From Pediococcus ethanolidurans (lineage in GTDB: Bacteria > Bacillota > Bacilli > Lactobacillales > Lactobacillaceae), in NCBI RefSeq assembly GCF_001437405.1, contig NZ_JQBY01000011.1, positions 1 to 64,000 of the forward strand: a DNA stretch of 64,000 nucleotides, written 5' to 3'. This document shows, one piece after another, positions 31,773 through 40,761 of the stretch. Below the pieces are notes generated by a model that worked only from the letters and a program-made list of their open reading frames with translations, had not been told where the DNA came from and searched no databases. Position 1 is the stretch's first letter, and each line of letters begins with the position of its first letter. The position numbers were made by a program, and so were the translations under genes.

Positions 31773-32459
31773 ATGATTAACCCCAAGCAACAAAAGAAAT
31801 ATGAACATTATTTGTCTCATGTCCCTGGCTGTCATGTTTTGGAAAATTCTGAATATAAGAATGTTATGAAAAATCTTCGTTATAAAAAAGTCGCCAAGGG
31901 ACAAAATCTCATTGATCAGCATGATGATCGAAATTATACCTTTATGTTAAAAAAAGGATTTCTGAAAATTAAATCGTTTGATGCCGATGAAGAGTCGTCT
32001 TATATTAGTTTTCTTAGTCCCAATAGACTTTTTCCTTTAAGGGGCACATTTGTGGACAGCCTTTATTGTTATACGGTTACGGCGTTGACAAATGCTGAGG
32101 TGCTTTATATTCCAACCAAAGTGTTTGAAGATTTATTACAAAGTAACCATAAATTTTCATTAATTATTATTAGAAAAATGCAAGAAGTTATGTCGGAAAA
32201 TGAAATTTTTATTCAAAAAACAGTTACTTCGTCTGCCAGAACACGCGTTATTCAGGTATTATACAATCTAAATGATAAGCACGGAGTTGATTTAGAGGTT
32301 GGCAGAAAAATTCCCTTTCCATTGCCAATTAAAGAAATTGCTTCAATTGCCGGAACAACTCGTGAAACTGCTGGTCAAGTAATTCATGACTTGATTGCAC
32401 AAGATGTTCTTAAGTATTCGCGTAAATACTTTTTCTTTCCGTCCAGTGAATCTGATTAA
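31773..32459 (+). CDS. Crp/Fnr-family transcriptional regulator (ArcR-like)
   Basis: 228 residues. The N-terminal cyclic-nucleotide-binding-like beta barrel (GQNLIDQHDDRNYTFMLKKGFLKIKSFD) and dimer helix are followed by a C-terminal winged helix (IKEIASIAGTTRETAGQVIHDL) whose recognition helix contains the RETxxxV pattern typical of Crp/Fnr readers of TGTGA half-sites. No Fnr-type cysteine cluster is seen at the N-terminus. By position it is the best candidate to bind the box at 30435. AAAGAGG precedes the ATG. Confidence 0.87.
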   Translation: MINPKQQKKYEHYLSHVPGCHVLENSEYKNVMKNLRYKKVAKGQNLIDQHDDRNYTFMLKKGFLKIKSFDADEESSYISFLSPNRLFPLRGTFVDSLYCYTVTALTNAEVLYIPTKVFEDLLQSNHKFSLIIIRKMQEVMSENEIFIQKTVTSSARTRVIQVLYNLNDKHGVDLEVGRKIPFPLPIKEIASIAGTTRETAGQVIHDLIAQDVLKYSRKYFFFPSSESD

Positions 32460-32487
32460 GGACAGACTGTTATGCGTTTTTAAATTT

Positions 32488-32496
32488 TGCTATACT
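32488..32496 (+). promoter_or_regulatory. extended -10 of argR
   Basis: TGCTATACT, 33 bases before the argR start; identical to the -10 of tRNA-Gly and the kinase gene. Confidence 0.55.
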
Positions 32497-32528
32497 TGAG
32501 AGAGTCAATACGGAAGTGAAGTGCGATT

Positions 32529-32990
32529 ATGAAAAAAAGTGAACGTCAAAATATTATTAAGGATCTTATTGTCAATCAATTAGTCACTAAACAAGATGAT
32601 TTAATGACTTTGTTAAAGGCCCGTGATGTTGTGGCAACACAAGCAACCATTTCCCGTGATATGCGTGAAATGCACATTGTTAAGGGTGCTGATCATGAGG
32701 GAAATCAACGGTACATGATTTTTGAGACTAATGATGAGGATCCAACAGAAATCCTTTTTAAAACTTTTAAGCAAACGGCACAAAAGATTGATCAAATTCA
32801 ATTTGTTAATATTGTAAAAACAACGCCAAATGATGGAAATCGACTGGCTGCCGTTTTTGATGACACTGAAATGACTGAAATTGTTGGCACCATAGCCGGG
32901 TTTGATACGATTGTCGTTTTTAGTCCTAACGAAACATTAGCAACGCAATTGCATCAAAAATTAAGTAAGTATCTATCTACAGAAGGCTAA
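32529..32990 (+). CDS. argR: arginine repressor
   Basis: 153 residues. The N-terminal winged helix (RQNIIKDLIVNQLVTKQDDLMTLLKARDVVATQATISRDMRE) binds ARG boxes. The C-terminal domain has the core that binds L-Arg and forms hexamers (GTIAGFDTIVVFS); the usual GT-AGDDT motif reads GTIAGFDT here. Lactobacilli often encode two ArgR paralogues that act together; only one is in this window. Target genes are not nearby except possibly the aminotransferase. Monocistronic with a strong terminator. Confidence 0.9.
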   Translation: MKKSERQNIIKDLIVNQLVTKQDDLMTLLKARDVVATQATISRDMREMHIVKGADHEGNQRYMIFETNDEDPTEILFKTFKQTAQKIDQIQFVNIVKTTPNDGNRLAAVFDDTEMTEIVGTIAGFDTIVVFSPNETLATQLHQKLSKYLSTEG

Positions 32991-33000
32991 AGTTAATAAG

Positions 33001-33070
33001 GACAGAGTGAGACATCGAATTTTAAGTGATGATTATCTAACTTAAAAGATTGATGTCTTACTCTGTTTTT
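33001..33070 (+). terminator. argR terminator
   Basis: ACAGAGTGAGACATC pairs with GATGTCTTACTCTGT (one G-T or mismatch), extended by TTTTAAGT/ACTTAAAA inside, followed by five T. Confidence 0.88.
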
Positions 33071-33147
33071 GTTGTCTTGAAAACAAAAGAATGATTTTTA
33101 AGGGTCTTTTAAGTCGTGGTCAGAATTTCAAAAGGCTTCTTAAACTG

Positions 33148-33156
33148 TGATACAAT
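33148..33156 (+). promoter_or_regulatory. extended -10 of the PBP gene
   Basis: TGATACAAT, 34 bases before the start codon. Confidence 0.5.
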
Positions 33157-33189
33157 ACAGCTAACATTCAATTTCAAACGGAGACTTTT

Positions 33190-35343
33190 ATGAAAACTAA
33201 TAATTTCTTTTCTTCGGTTATGAAGATAATTAAACAAATTGGTCATTTTCTAGCACCATACTGGCATCAAGCTAGTAGATTTTTTGGACGTTACTGGCGA
33301 AGATTTCAGTTAACACGTTGGTTGATTATCCTCTTTTTAAGTTTCTTTCTTGTGATGAGTGCCTATTTAACCTACCAAGCCAAAACGGCTAATGTTGGTG
33401 ATTTGAAAAGTGCACTCGAAAAACCAACTACCGTTTATGATGCTAAAAATAATAAGGCAGGATCGCTCTATTCTCAAAAAGGAACCTGGGTCAGTTTAAA
33501 TAAAATCTCGATAAATGTGCAAAATGCGGTTATTTCTACAGAAGATCGAGGATTTTATAAAGAGTACGGTTTCTCAGTCAAGGGAATTGGAAGAGCAGCG
33601 CTGCTATATGGCATGAACAAAGTTTTAGGTCGTGACTATATTAGTGGTGGCGGTAGTACATTGACCCAACAATTAGTTAAAAATGCCTTCTTGTCGCAAC
33701 AACAAACCTTTACACGAAAGGCAAAAGAGTTATTTTTATCAATTGAAGTAGAGAATGTGTATACAAAATCAGAAATTCTGGCAATGTATTTAAACAATGC
33801 TTATTTTGGTAATGGTATATGGGGCGTACAAGATGCTTCTAAGCGGTATTTTGGAGTTTCTGCAAGTCAATTGACAGTACCACAAGCGGCCGTCTTGGCA
33901 GGTATGTTGACTTCACCAAGTGCTTATAACCCAGTGGATCATCCAGCCGCATCAAAGCAACGGCGCAATGTGGTACTAGGTTTAATGGCTGAAAACAAAA
34001 AATTGACCACAGCACAAGCAAAAACATATCAAAAAACAACTTTAATCACTAGCAACGCTTATGCAGATACGAGTGATTATAAATATCCTTATTACTTTGA
34101 TGCTGTAATTAACGAAGCAATTAGTCGCTATGGGCTAACTGAGTCTGATATTATGAATCGCGGCTATAAAATTTATACGTATTTAAATCAAAGTGATCAG
34201 ACCAGTATGCAAAACAAGTTCAAAAATTCCAGTTATTTCCCTTCAAACGCTTCTGATGGGACGAAAGTGCAGGCGGCTTCAATAGCGATTAATCCCAAGA
34301 CAGGTGGGGTTGCTGCCGTTGTTGGTGGCCGAGGCAAACATGTTTTTAGAGGATTTAACCGTGCCACACAAATGAAGCGACAACCGGGATCGACGCTCAA
34401 ACCAATTGCGGTTTATGCACCGGCATTGTCCAGTGGCTATTCTTATGATTCAACGGTAACCGATAAATTACAGTCATATGGAACAAATAAGTATCGTCCC
34501 GAAAATTACAATAATCAGTACGTCGGCTCTTTACCAATGTATCAGGCATTAGCTGAAAGTCGCAATGCACCGGCAGTATGGTTACTCAATAAAATTGGAG
34601 TTGCAAAAGGTTATGCATCGGTACAAAAATTTGGTTTAAATGTCGATAAAAGTGACAAGAATTTGGCACTCGCCTTAGGTGGATTGACCACTGGAATTTC
34701 ACCTTATCAATTGGCCAGTGCCTATACAGCTTTTGCTAATGAAGGAGAACTAGCGCAAACTGGATTTATTCGAAAAATAGTTGATTCATCCGGTAAAACA
34801 ATTGTAAATAATACGACGCAAACTAAGCGTGTGATTTCCAAAAAGGTAGCTAAAGAAATGACCAGTATGATGATTGGGGTCTATAGTGATTCATATGGTA
34901 CTGGCGTAAACGCTAAACCAGCTGGTTATACAATTGCCGGTAAGACAGGAAGTACCGAGTTAGATGGTTCTTCAAGTAGTGACGCCACAACTGATGAGTG
35001 GATGATTGGGTATACGCCAGACATGGTAGTGGCAACTTGGGAAGGCTTTGATGACACGACCAAGACAAATCATTTGGAGAATCTAAGTGGTGTTGGATTG
35101 AGTTCTCTGTTCAAGTCGGAAATGGAAGGTATTTTACCTAATACGGCTGGCACTAGTTTTAATACAAGTAATGCTTCCAGTTTGGCAACGGCTGAAAGTT
35201 CCAGCTCCGGGTCGGGTATCTGGAATAGTATTCAAAATGGAACGTCTAGTGCGGAAAAGAGTTTTTCAAAGGGAACAGAATCATTTAAACAAAAAGCTAG
35301 TGAATGGGTAGATAAAGCCAAAAGTTTTCTTGGTGGGAACTAA
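33190..35343 (+). CDS. class A penicillin-binding protein (PBP1A/2A family)
   Basis: A 717-residue bifunctional cell-wall synthase: a basic cytoplasmic tail, one membrane helix near residues 46-65, then outside the cell. The GT51 glycosyltransferase carries Glu118 in STEDRGFY and GGGSTLTQQLVKN. The transpeptidase carries Ser401-Lys404 (GSTLK), SRN in AESRNAP and Lys585 in KTGST. The tail after about residue 655 is Ser/Gly-rich and low in complexity, as in other lactobacillar PBPs. It polymerises glycan and cross-links Lys-D-Asp bridges built by the operon at 22894-28313. Confidence 0.93.
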   Translation: MKTNNFFSSVMKIIKQIGHFLAPYWHQASRFFGRYWRRFQLTRWLIILFLSFFLVMSAYLTYQAKTANVGDLKSALEKPTTVYDAKNNKAGSLYSQKGTWVSLNKISINVQNAVISTEDRGFYKEYGFSVKGIGRAALLYGMNKVLGRDYISGGGSTLTQQLVKNAFLSQQQTFTRKAKELFLSIEVENVYTKSEILAMYLNNAYFGNGIWGVQDASKRYFGVSASQLTVPQAAVLAGMLTSPSAYNPVDHPAASKQRRNVVLGLMAENKKLTTAQAKTYQKTTLITSNAYADTSDYKYPYYFDAVINEAISRYGLTESDIMNRGYKIYTYLNQSDQTSMQNKFKNSSYFPSNASDGTKVQAASIAINPKTGGVAAVVGGRGKHVFRGFNRATQMKRQPGSTLKPIAVYAPALSSGYSYDSTVTDKLQSYGTNKYRPENYNNQYVGSLPMYQALAESRNAPAVWLLNKIGVAKGYASVQKFGLNVDKSDKNLALALGGLTTGISPYQLASAYTAFANEGELAQTGFIRKIVDSSGKTIVNNTTQTKRVISKKVAKEMTSMMIGVYSDSYGTGVNAKPAGYTIAGKTGSTELDGSSSSDATTDEWMIGYTPDMVVATWEGFDDTTKTNHLENLSGVGLSSLFKSEMEGILPNTAGTSFNTSNASSLATAESSSSGSGIWNSIQNGTSSAEKSFSKGTESFKQKASEWVDKAKSFLGGN

Positions 35344-35378
35344 AGTTCATTAATGCAGGTATCAAAACAAGTTTGGTA

Positions 35379-35387
35379 TGATACAAT
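35379..35387 (+). promoter_or_regulatory. extended -10 of yheA
   Basis: TGATACAAT, 41 bases before the start codon; the same nonamer as at the PBP gene. Confidence 0.5.
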
Positions 35388-35427
35388 ATCAGTATAATAA
35401 AAGGCGTAAACATCTAGGAGGAAGACA

Positions 35428-35772
35428 ATGGCTGTTAATATTTACGATACTGCAAACGAAATGGAAGAAGAGCTTCGTCAAACAACTGAGTATACTAATT
35501 TGGTTGCAGCATATGCTGAAATGAAAAAAGATCCTAAAGCATATGATCTTTTTAAAGATTTTCAAGAAGTTCAAGTTAGTTTACAGCAGAAACAAATGAA
35601 CGGTGAAGATCTAACTGATGATGAGATGAAGCATGCGCGTGAAATTGCTAGTGAAGTTGGCAATGTTGATGTGATTAAAACTTTGATGGATAAAGAACGT
35701 AGTTTAAATCAGTTATTAAATGACATTAATCAAATTATCACTAAACCAATACAAGAATTGTATCAAGATTAA
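35428..35772 (+). CDS. YheA/YmcA/YlbF-family protein
   Basis: A 114-residue, mostly helical cytoplasmic protein of the Com_YlbF (DUF964) family; the pattern YTNLVAAYAEMKKDPKAYDLFKDFQEVQ is characteristic. In B. subtilis, YmcA-YlbF-YaaT form the Y-complex that modulates RNase Y; this paralogue corresponds best to YheA by its location before yhaO. Its own function is unknown. GGAGGAAG precedes the ATG. Terminator after. Confidence 0.85.
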   Translation: MAVNIYDTANEMEEELRQTTEYTNLVAAYAEMKKDPKAYDLFKDFQEVQVSLQQKQMNGEDLTDDEMKHAREIASEVGNVDVIKTLMDKERSLNQLLNDINQIITKPIQELYQD

Positions 35773-35810
35773 GATTGAACACATTTTATATGGCGTAGTT
35801 TAATACAAAC

Positions 35811-35851
35811 AGGGTTAGACAAATGATGACGATTTGTTCTGACCCTTTTTT
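35811..35851 (+). terminator. yheA terminator
   Basis: AGGGTTAGACAAAT pairs with ATTTGTTCTGACCCT and ends in T6. Confidence 0.88.
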
Positions 35852-35872
35852 ATGAATCAAGGGGTATTTTTT

Positions 35873-37102
35873 ATGAAATTTATTCATGCAGCAGATATTC
35901 ATTTGGACAGTCCGTTTAAAGGGTTGCGCAAAGCACCAGATCAAATTTGGAATCTGATCCATGATTCAACTTACCATGCGTTTGCTAATATGGTATCCAC
36001 CGCAATCAATGAGAACGTTGATTTTGTTTTAATTGTTGGTGATTTATTTGATCAGGTTCAACACAGTATTCGGGCAGATTTGTTTGTTAATGATCAGTTT
36101 GAAAGATTGAATCAACAGCAAATTCCGGTTTATTTAAGTTATGGTAATCATGATTATTTGAATGAAAATACCGAAATTATTGATTATCCAAAAAATGTTC
36201 ACGTGTTTCCAAAGCAACCTCAAGAAGAATACCTAACTTTAAAAGATGGTACAACCGTTACGATTGTTGGCTTTAGTTATGATAAACAGGCAGTTAAAGA
36301 AGATGTTGTGGGTGGTTTTCCATCTAGAAGTCAAACCGATTTTGAAATTGGTACCGTTCATGGTAGTTTGGACACCCTTAATGCTCCTGAAGCAAACTAT
36401 GCGCCCTTCTCAAAAGGTGAACTATTAGCGTTACATTATGATTATTGGGCACTTGGACATATTCATAAACGTCAGATTTTGAATGAAGATCCAGCCATTA
36501 TCTACCCTGGTAACTTACAGGGACGACATAAAAATGAACCGGGTGCAAAGGGTTTTTACTTAGTTTCAAGCGAAGGCCAAAAGCTTAATCCTGAATTTAT
36601 TGCAGCTTCAGTGGTTGACTGGCAAACGGTAATAATTGATGCCGAAGCAAAAGATTCGTTTGATAATATTGTTAAAAAGATTTTGAACGCAATTGAAAAC
36701 CTATTTGATAAGAAGCCTACTTTTGTTGATGTCAAAATCAAAAATGCGCAAGACTTAGGGAACTCGATTTTAATACGAATTAAAGATGACAGTTTATTAG
36801 AAGTTGTTCAACAAAAACTACTCAAAAGCAGTTCGTCTTGGGTTTATGAAATTGCCCCCGTACCGACACATGAAATTTCTAATTTAAGTGCATTGGATAG
36901 CGAATTTTGGGAGCAGAGTCGTAAAAAAGTTTTTACTGCAGAAAATATAGATAAAACAGCGGGAAAGTTGTTGAACTATAAATTCATTACGGAAGCACTG
37001 GATGATGAATCTCAGGATACGCAACTTCAAGAATTAGCGGAAACTTTACTACTTGAAAATGGTGGTCGTGAGGAGCAAAACGATGAAGATATTAAAGATT
37101 AA
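35873..37102 (+). CDS. yhaO: metallophosphoesterase, SbcD/YhaO-like DNA exonuclease subunit
   Basis: A 409-residue calcineurin-like phosphoesterase. Metal ligands are visible in DIHLD (residues 8-12), GDLFDQ, GNHDY and GHIHKR. It pairs with the ATPase encoded next, as SbcD pairs with SbcC; DNA end processing is inferred from this pairing. The ATG at 35873 is preceded by AAGGGG at a good distance; an upstream in-frame ATG at 35852 lies directly on the terminator T run and is rejected. The next gene starts 20 bases before its stop, so the two are coupled. Confidence 0.87.
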   Translation: MKFIHAADIHLDSPFKGLRKAPDQIWNLIHDSTYHAFANMVSTAINENVDFVLIVGDLFDQVQHSIRADLFVNDQFERLNQQQIPVYLSYGNHDYLNENTEIIDYPKNVHVFPKQPQEEYLTLKDGTTVTIVGFSYDKQAVKEDVVGGFPSRSQTDFEIGTVHGSLDTLNAPEANYAPFSKGELLALHYDYWALGHIHKRQILNEDPAIIYPGNLQGRHKNEPGAKGFYLVSSEGQKLNPEFIAASVVDWQTVIIDAEAKDSFDNIVKKILNAIENLFDKKPTFVDVKIKNAQDLGNSILIRIKDDSLLEVVQQKLLKSSSSWVYEIAPVPTHEISNLSALDSEFWEQSRKKVFTAENIDKTAGKLLNYKFITEALDDESQDTQLQELAETLLLENGGREEQNDEDIKD

Positions 37103-39719
37103 TGTATATGGATTTGGTAAATGGCAGGATCAACAATTTGATCTGACCTCTGGTTTAACCGTTTTTTCGGGACCTAATGAAGCTGGAAAATCTACTTTAC
37201 GTCAGTTTATTTTAAGTGTTTTATTTGGGTTTCGAACTAAAAGAGGTGCTGACCGTTATTTAAGGTATGAACCCAAAAATGGTTCAAAATACGGTGGTGA
37301 ACTTTTAATTGAAGCTCAGGGTCAACAGTATTTAATAACGCGAGTAAAAGGAAAAAGTGGAGGAAAATTAACTGTTACAAACGTTAAAGCGCAGGCAGTG
37401 TTACCTAATGAAACCTTAGAAAACTTATTAGGGCCAGTTGATGAGACTCTTTTTAACGAAATGTTTAGTTTTAGTCAAACTGAACTAGCTGAAGTTCGTC
37501 AGTTAAATCGAGATGAATTTAGGAAAAGAGTTTTAAAAATTGGTGCAGTTGGAAGTGATCAGTGGATTGGTCTTCAAAGCTCCTTTGAAAAGAGTGCTGA
37601 TAAGATTTATGCCCCCAAAGGAAGAGTCCGTCCTTTAAATAAATTATTAAAGAAGTACGAAACTCTTAGCGAGGAAATTCAAACAGCTGCCAAAGAGACA
37701 GCGGAATATAAAAGTCAGTTAGCCTCTGTTAATGAAAATCGAACTAAACTAATTCAACTGCAGAAAGAAATCAGCGAAAGAAATGCGCAATTAGATAAGT
37801 TAAAACACGATTTATCTGGTTGGGAAGCTTATCAACGCTATTTAGAAATTTCTTCTAAATTGGATGTGAAGTTTTCAAAAATGCCATCAGATTCAATCGA
37901 AACGATTGAGCATCTGCATCAACAACTTGAAGAAACTAGGCAAGTAATTAAAAATTTACAAGAAAAAATTAATAATTTAGAACAAGAAAAACAAGAAAAT
38001 CCGCGAATCTTATTTTATAGGAGTCATCAACAGCAACTCAAAGAGATTCAGCAAAATTTAACGAGTATTCAAAATACTTCAACACAAACTAGCCGTTTGA
38101 AAAAAGCACAGTCTGAAATTGACGAGGAAAAAGCTCAAATTCAGCTTCAAATAGGTACCAAGGAAGGAGTTCCTGAACCTTTTGATAACACTGAATTTAT
38201 GAACCTTCAAGCTGATTTAAAACAAAAGAATGAAAAGGATCATTTAAAGCAAACTATCCAGGCACAAATTGTTGAGTTACAAAATAAATTATTGCAGACC
38301 AATAACAGTGGGGAAGGACAATTCGCCGGAAAACCTAAAAGTATATTTTTAGTAATAAGTATACTAGTCATTATTGTACCTTGGTTAGTTAACCTTTCTT
38401 TGGGTATAAAACTGGGATTATTAGTTTTAGGTTTGTTAGGAGTTGTTGGCAGCCACTTTTTGTTTGCTAATAAGAAACAAGCTTCGAATGCTGATTTAAA
38501 TGAACAACTGGAAAGTTTAAAAAAACAACTACAAGAAATCATGGCGCAATTAAATGATTTGAATAACCAAATCACTGAAATTGGAGGGGAAAAGGGTCTT
38601 GAACAAAGTGACCCGCAAACATGGCCAGCCATGCAAAATGATTTAACACGTTTTAAACAATTAACACAATCAGAGCAAACAAATGAATCTCAAATTAAAA
38701 AAAATCAACAAACAATTTCAGAATTCACTAAAAAAATTAGATTATTAGCAGATTGGGTCGTTTTAACGGGTACGATTGATCAACAAATAGAAAATATTGA
38801 TACTTACTTTAAAGAAATTACTAATGATCAACAAGAATTTCAAAAAACAAAACAAGACTTGCAGTATTATCAAGATCGGTTGAATCAATTGAAACTTGAA
38901 AATAAAAAAAATCAGGATTTAGAAACCAACCAATTACAAAAGTTATCTTTAACAGATTGGCATTCTTTTGTAACTGCCAAAGACTTGCAACTTGAACAAA
39001 ATCATCTTGAGACTCAATGTGCACAGTTGAAACAACAACTTGGAGAAGTAACCCTGACTGATCTACAAAAATTTAATACTCAAGAAGAGATTCAGAAGCA
39101 ACTGAATGCGCAAGAAGAACTTTTAAGTCAGTTAAGAGCTGAACAAGAAAAATTAGTTGAACAAAAAACAGTTTTAGGTACACAGATGCAACAATTGGCA
39201 AACGATGAAACGTATGCTAATTTACAACAGCAAAAGGCCAATTTGGAAGCGGAAATTTTAGCTCAAACTCGTAATTGGTTAACCGAAAAACTTGCTGCTC
39301 AGTGGATTGATGAAACATTATCGGTGGCTAGTCAGGGACGCCTACCTAGAATTATGGCGAACGCAGAACAATATTTTTCTTTGTTAACTAATAAACGTTA
39401 CAATAAGATTAGTTTCGATGACGAAACAATTGTTGTATTTGATGCAAACCATCAGAATTATGAAGTGGGAGAGCTGTCTCAAGGAACCGCCGAGCAGTTA
39501 TACGTGTCAATTCGATTAGCATTTGTCAAAGTTATGGCAGATTTAATTGATTTACCTATTATTATTGATGATGGATTTGTGAATTTTGATTCAGTTCGAA
39601 AACAAAATGTGATGACACTTCTCGACCAAATTAGTGAACAGCATCAAGTTATTTACTTTACCGCGGATGATGAAAGTGATAATTCAAATACAGGAGCTCA
39701 AATAATTCGTCTAAATTGA
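37083..39719 (+). CDS. yhaN: SbcC-like ATPase with coiled coils and central membrane segment (YhaN)
   Basis: 878 residues. The AAA_27-type ATP-binding head has the P-loop GPNEAGKST at residues 30-38. Two long coiled-coil stretches flank a strongly hydrophobic stretch near residues 420-465 that should cross the membrane twice, and the C-terminal half-head contains the signature ELSQGTAEQLY and Walker B LPIIIDDGF. With YhaO it probably forms a Rad50/Mre11-like machine held at the membrane. The start ATG follows GAGGAGC; the frame is open ten codons upstream. No Zn-hook CxxC is seen at the coil tip. Confidence 0.87.
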   Translation: MKILKINVYGFGKWQDQQFDLTSGLTVFSGPNEAGKSTLRQFILSVLFGFRTKRGADRYLRYEPKNGSKYGGELLIEAQGQQYLITRVKGKSGGKLTVTNVKAQAVLPNETLENLLGPVDETLFNEMFSFSQTELAEVRQLNRDEFRKRVLKIGAVGSDQWIGLQSSFEKSADKIYAPKGRVRPLNKLLKKYETLSEEIQTAAKETAEYKSQLASVNENRTKLIQLQKEISERNAQLDKLKHDLSGWEAYQRYLEISSKLDVKFSKMPSDSIETIEHLHQQLEETRQVIKNLQEKINNLEQEKQENPRILFYRSHQQQLKEIQQNLTSIQNTSTQTSRLKKAQSEIDEEKAQIQLQIGTKEGVPEPFDNTEFMNLQADLKQKNEKDHLKQTIQAQIVELQNKLLQTNNSGEGQFAGKPKSIFLVISILVIIVPWLVNLSLGIKLGLLVLGLLGVVGSHFLFANKKQASNADLNEQLESLKKQLQEIMAQLNDLNNQITEIGGEKGLEQSDPQTWPAMQNDLTRFKQLTQSEQTNESQIKKNQQTISEFTKKIRLLADWVVLTGTIDQQIENIDTYFKEITNDQQEFQKTKQDLQYYQDRLNQLKLENKKNQDLETNQLQKLSLTDWHSFVTAKDLQLEQNHLETQCAQLKQQLGEVTLTDLQKFNTQEEIQKQLNAQEELLSQLRAEQEKLVEQKTVLGTQMQQLANDETYANLQQQKANLEAEILAQTRNWLTEKLAAQWIDETLSVASQGRLPRIMANAEQYFSLLTNKRYNKISFDDETIVVFDANHQNYEVGELSQGTAEQLYVSIRLAFVKVMADLIDLPIIIDDGFVNFDSVRKQNVMTLLDQISEQHQVIYFTADDESDNSNTGAQIIRLN

Positions 39720-39735
39720 TAAGGAGCATTTAAAA

Positions 39736-40695
39736 ATGGATAATAGAAAACTTTTTGACTTTGCGGTTGATGAAACCTTAAACATTTTTGTTTTGATCAA
39801 AAGTGCAGAGGTTCGGGTAGCAAAGAATGGTAAAGACTTTTTGGCTATGGTGTTTGAAGATCGTTCTGGTGATATTGGTGGGAAATTCTGGGACGCCAAT
39901 ACACAAGATATTCAAAACTTTGAGGCTGGTAAGGTTATTTTCCTAAATGGTAAACGCGAAAATTATAAGGGAACTCCTCAGATTAAAATCTTAGGGATGA
40001 GACTGGCTACCAAAACTGAGCCCAATAATCCGAGCTTGTACACAAAAAAAGCACCGATGACGGTAGCAGATATGAAAGAAGAAATCAGTAAACTTCTTTT
40101 TGATATTACTAATCCTAATTGGAATCGCGTGGTTCGCTTTTTGCTTCAGAAATATGATCAACAATTTTATACCTACCCAGCGGCGAAAACGAATCACCAT
40201 GCTTTTCAAGGTGGATTGGCTTTTCACACGCTTTCTATTTTAAGATTGGCAAAGAATGTAAGTGATCAATATCCGCAAGTAGATCGTTCGTTATTATATG
40301 CGGGAGCTATACTACATGATCTTGGCAAAACAATTGAATTATCAGGACCTGTTTCGACAACGTACACTGTTGAAGGAAATTTACTGGGCCATATTGTAAT
40401 TATGGATGGTGAGATTGTTAAGGCCTGCCAAGAACTCAAAATAAGTGATAGTAGTGAAGATATTTTGTTACTGCGGCACATGATCGTTTCTCACCATGGC
40501 TTAAAAGAATATGGTTCACCAATCGAACCATTGCTTTTAGAAGCGGTGGTCCTGCATGCCTTAGATGATCTGGATGCCTCTATTCAAATGGTTACAGGAG
40601 CATTAAGTCATACGAAAGATGGTACTTTTTCGGAACGTATTTTTGGAATGGATGGTCGTAACTTCTATAAACGAATTGGCCATCAAACGGAATAA
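39736..40695 (+). CDS. yhaM: 3'-5' exoribonuclease YhaM
   Basis: 319 residues. An N-terminal OB-fold nucleic-acid-binding domain (about 15-100) is followed by an HD domain with His-Asp metal ligands in AILHDLGKTIEL and HHGLKEYGSP. YhaM degrades single-stranded RNA (and DNA) from the 3' end and in streptococci trims mRNA ends. It is the third gene of the yhaO-yhaN-yhaM operon, 16 bases after yhaN, with AAGGAG before the ATG. Confidence 0.92.
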   Translation: MDNRKLFDFAVDETLNIFVLIKSAEVRVAKNGKDFLAMVFEDRSGDIGGKFWDANTQDIQNFEAGKVIFLNGKRENYKGTPQIKILGMRLATKTEPNNPSLYTKKAPMTVADMKEEISKLLFDITNPNWNRVVRFLLQKYDQQFYTYPAAKTNHHAFQGGLAFHTLSILRLAKNVSDQYPQVDRSLLYAGAILHDLGKTIELSGPVSTTYTVEGNLLGHIVIMDGEIVKACQELKISDSSEDILLLRHMIVSHHGLKEYGSPIEPLLLEAVVLHALDDLDASIQMVTGALSHTKDGTFSERIFGMDGRNFYKRIGHQTE

Positions 40696-40704
40696 AGAGA
40701 TAAT

Positions 40705-40747
40705 AAAAAAGCTCGTTGCTTTCAAAAATGAAAGCAGCGGGCTTTTT
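40705..40747. terminator. bidirectional terminator between yhaM and prsA
   Basis: AAAAAAGCTCGTTGCTTTC pairs with GAAAGCAGCGGGCTTTTT around AAAAAT, with A and T runs on both sides for the converging genes. Confidence 0.92.
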
Positions 40748-40761
40748 ATAATGAAATGAAA

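Noticed and set aside
38240-38632. 130-codon open frame on the minus strand
   Set aside because: Antisense to the YhaN membrane and coil region; Cys/Phe/Ser-rich composition typical of reversed coiled-coil codons.
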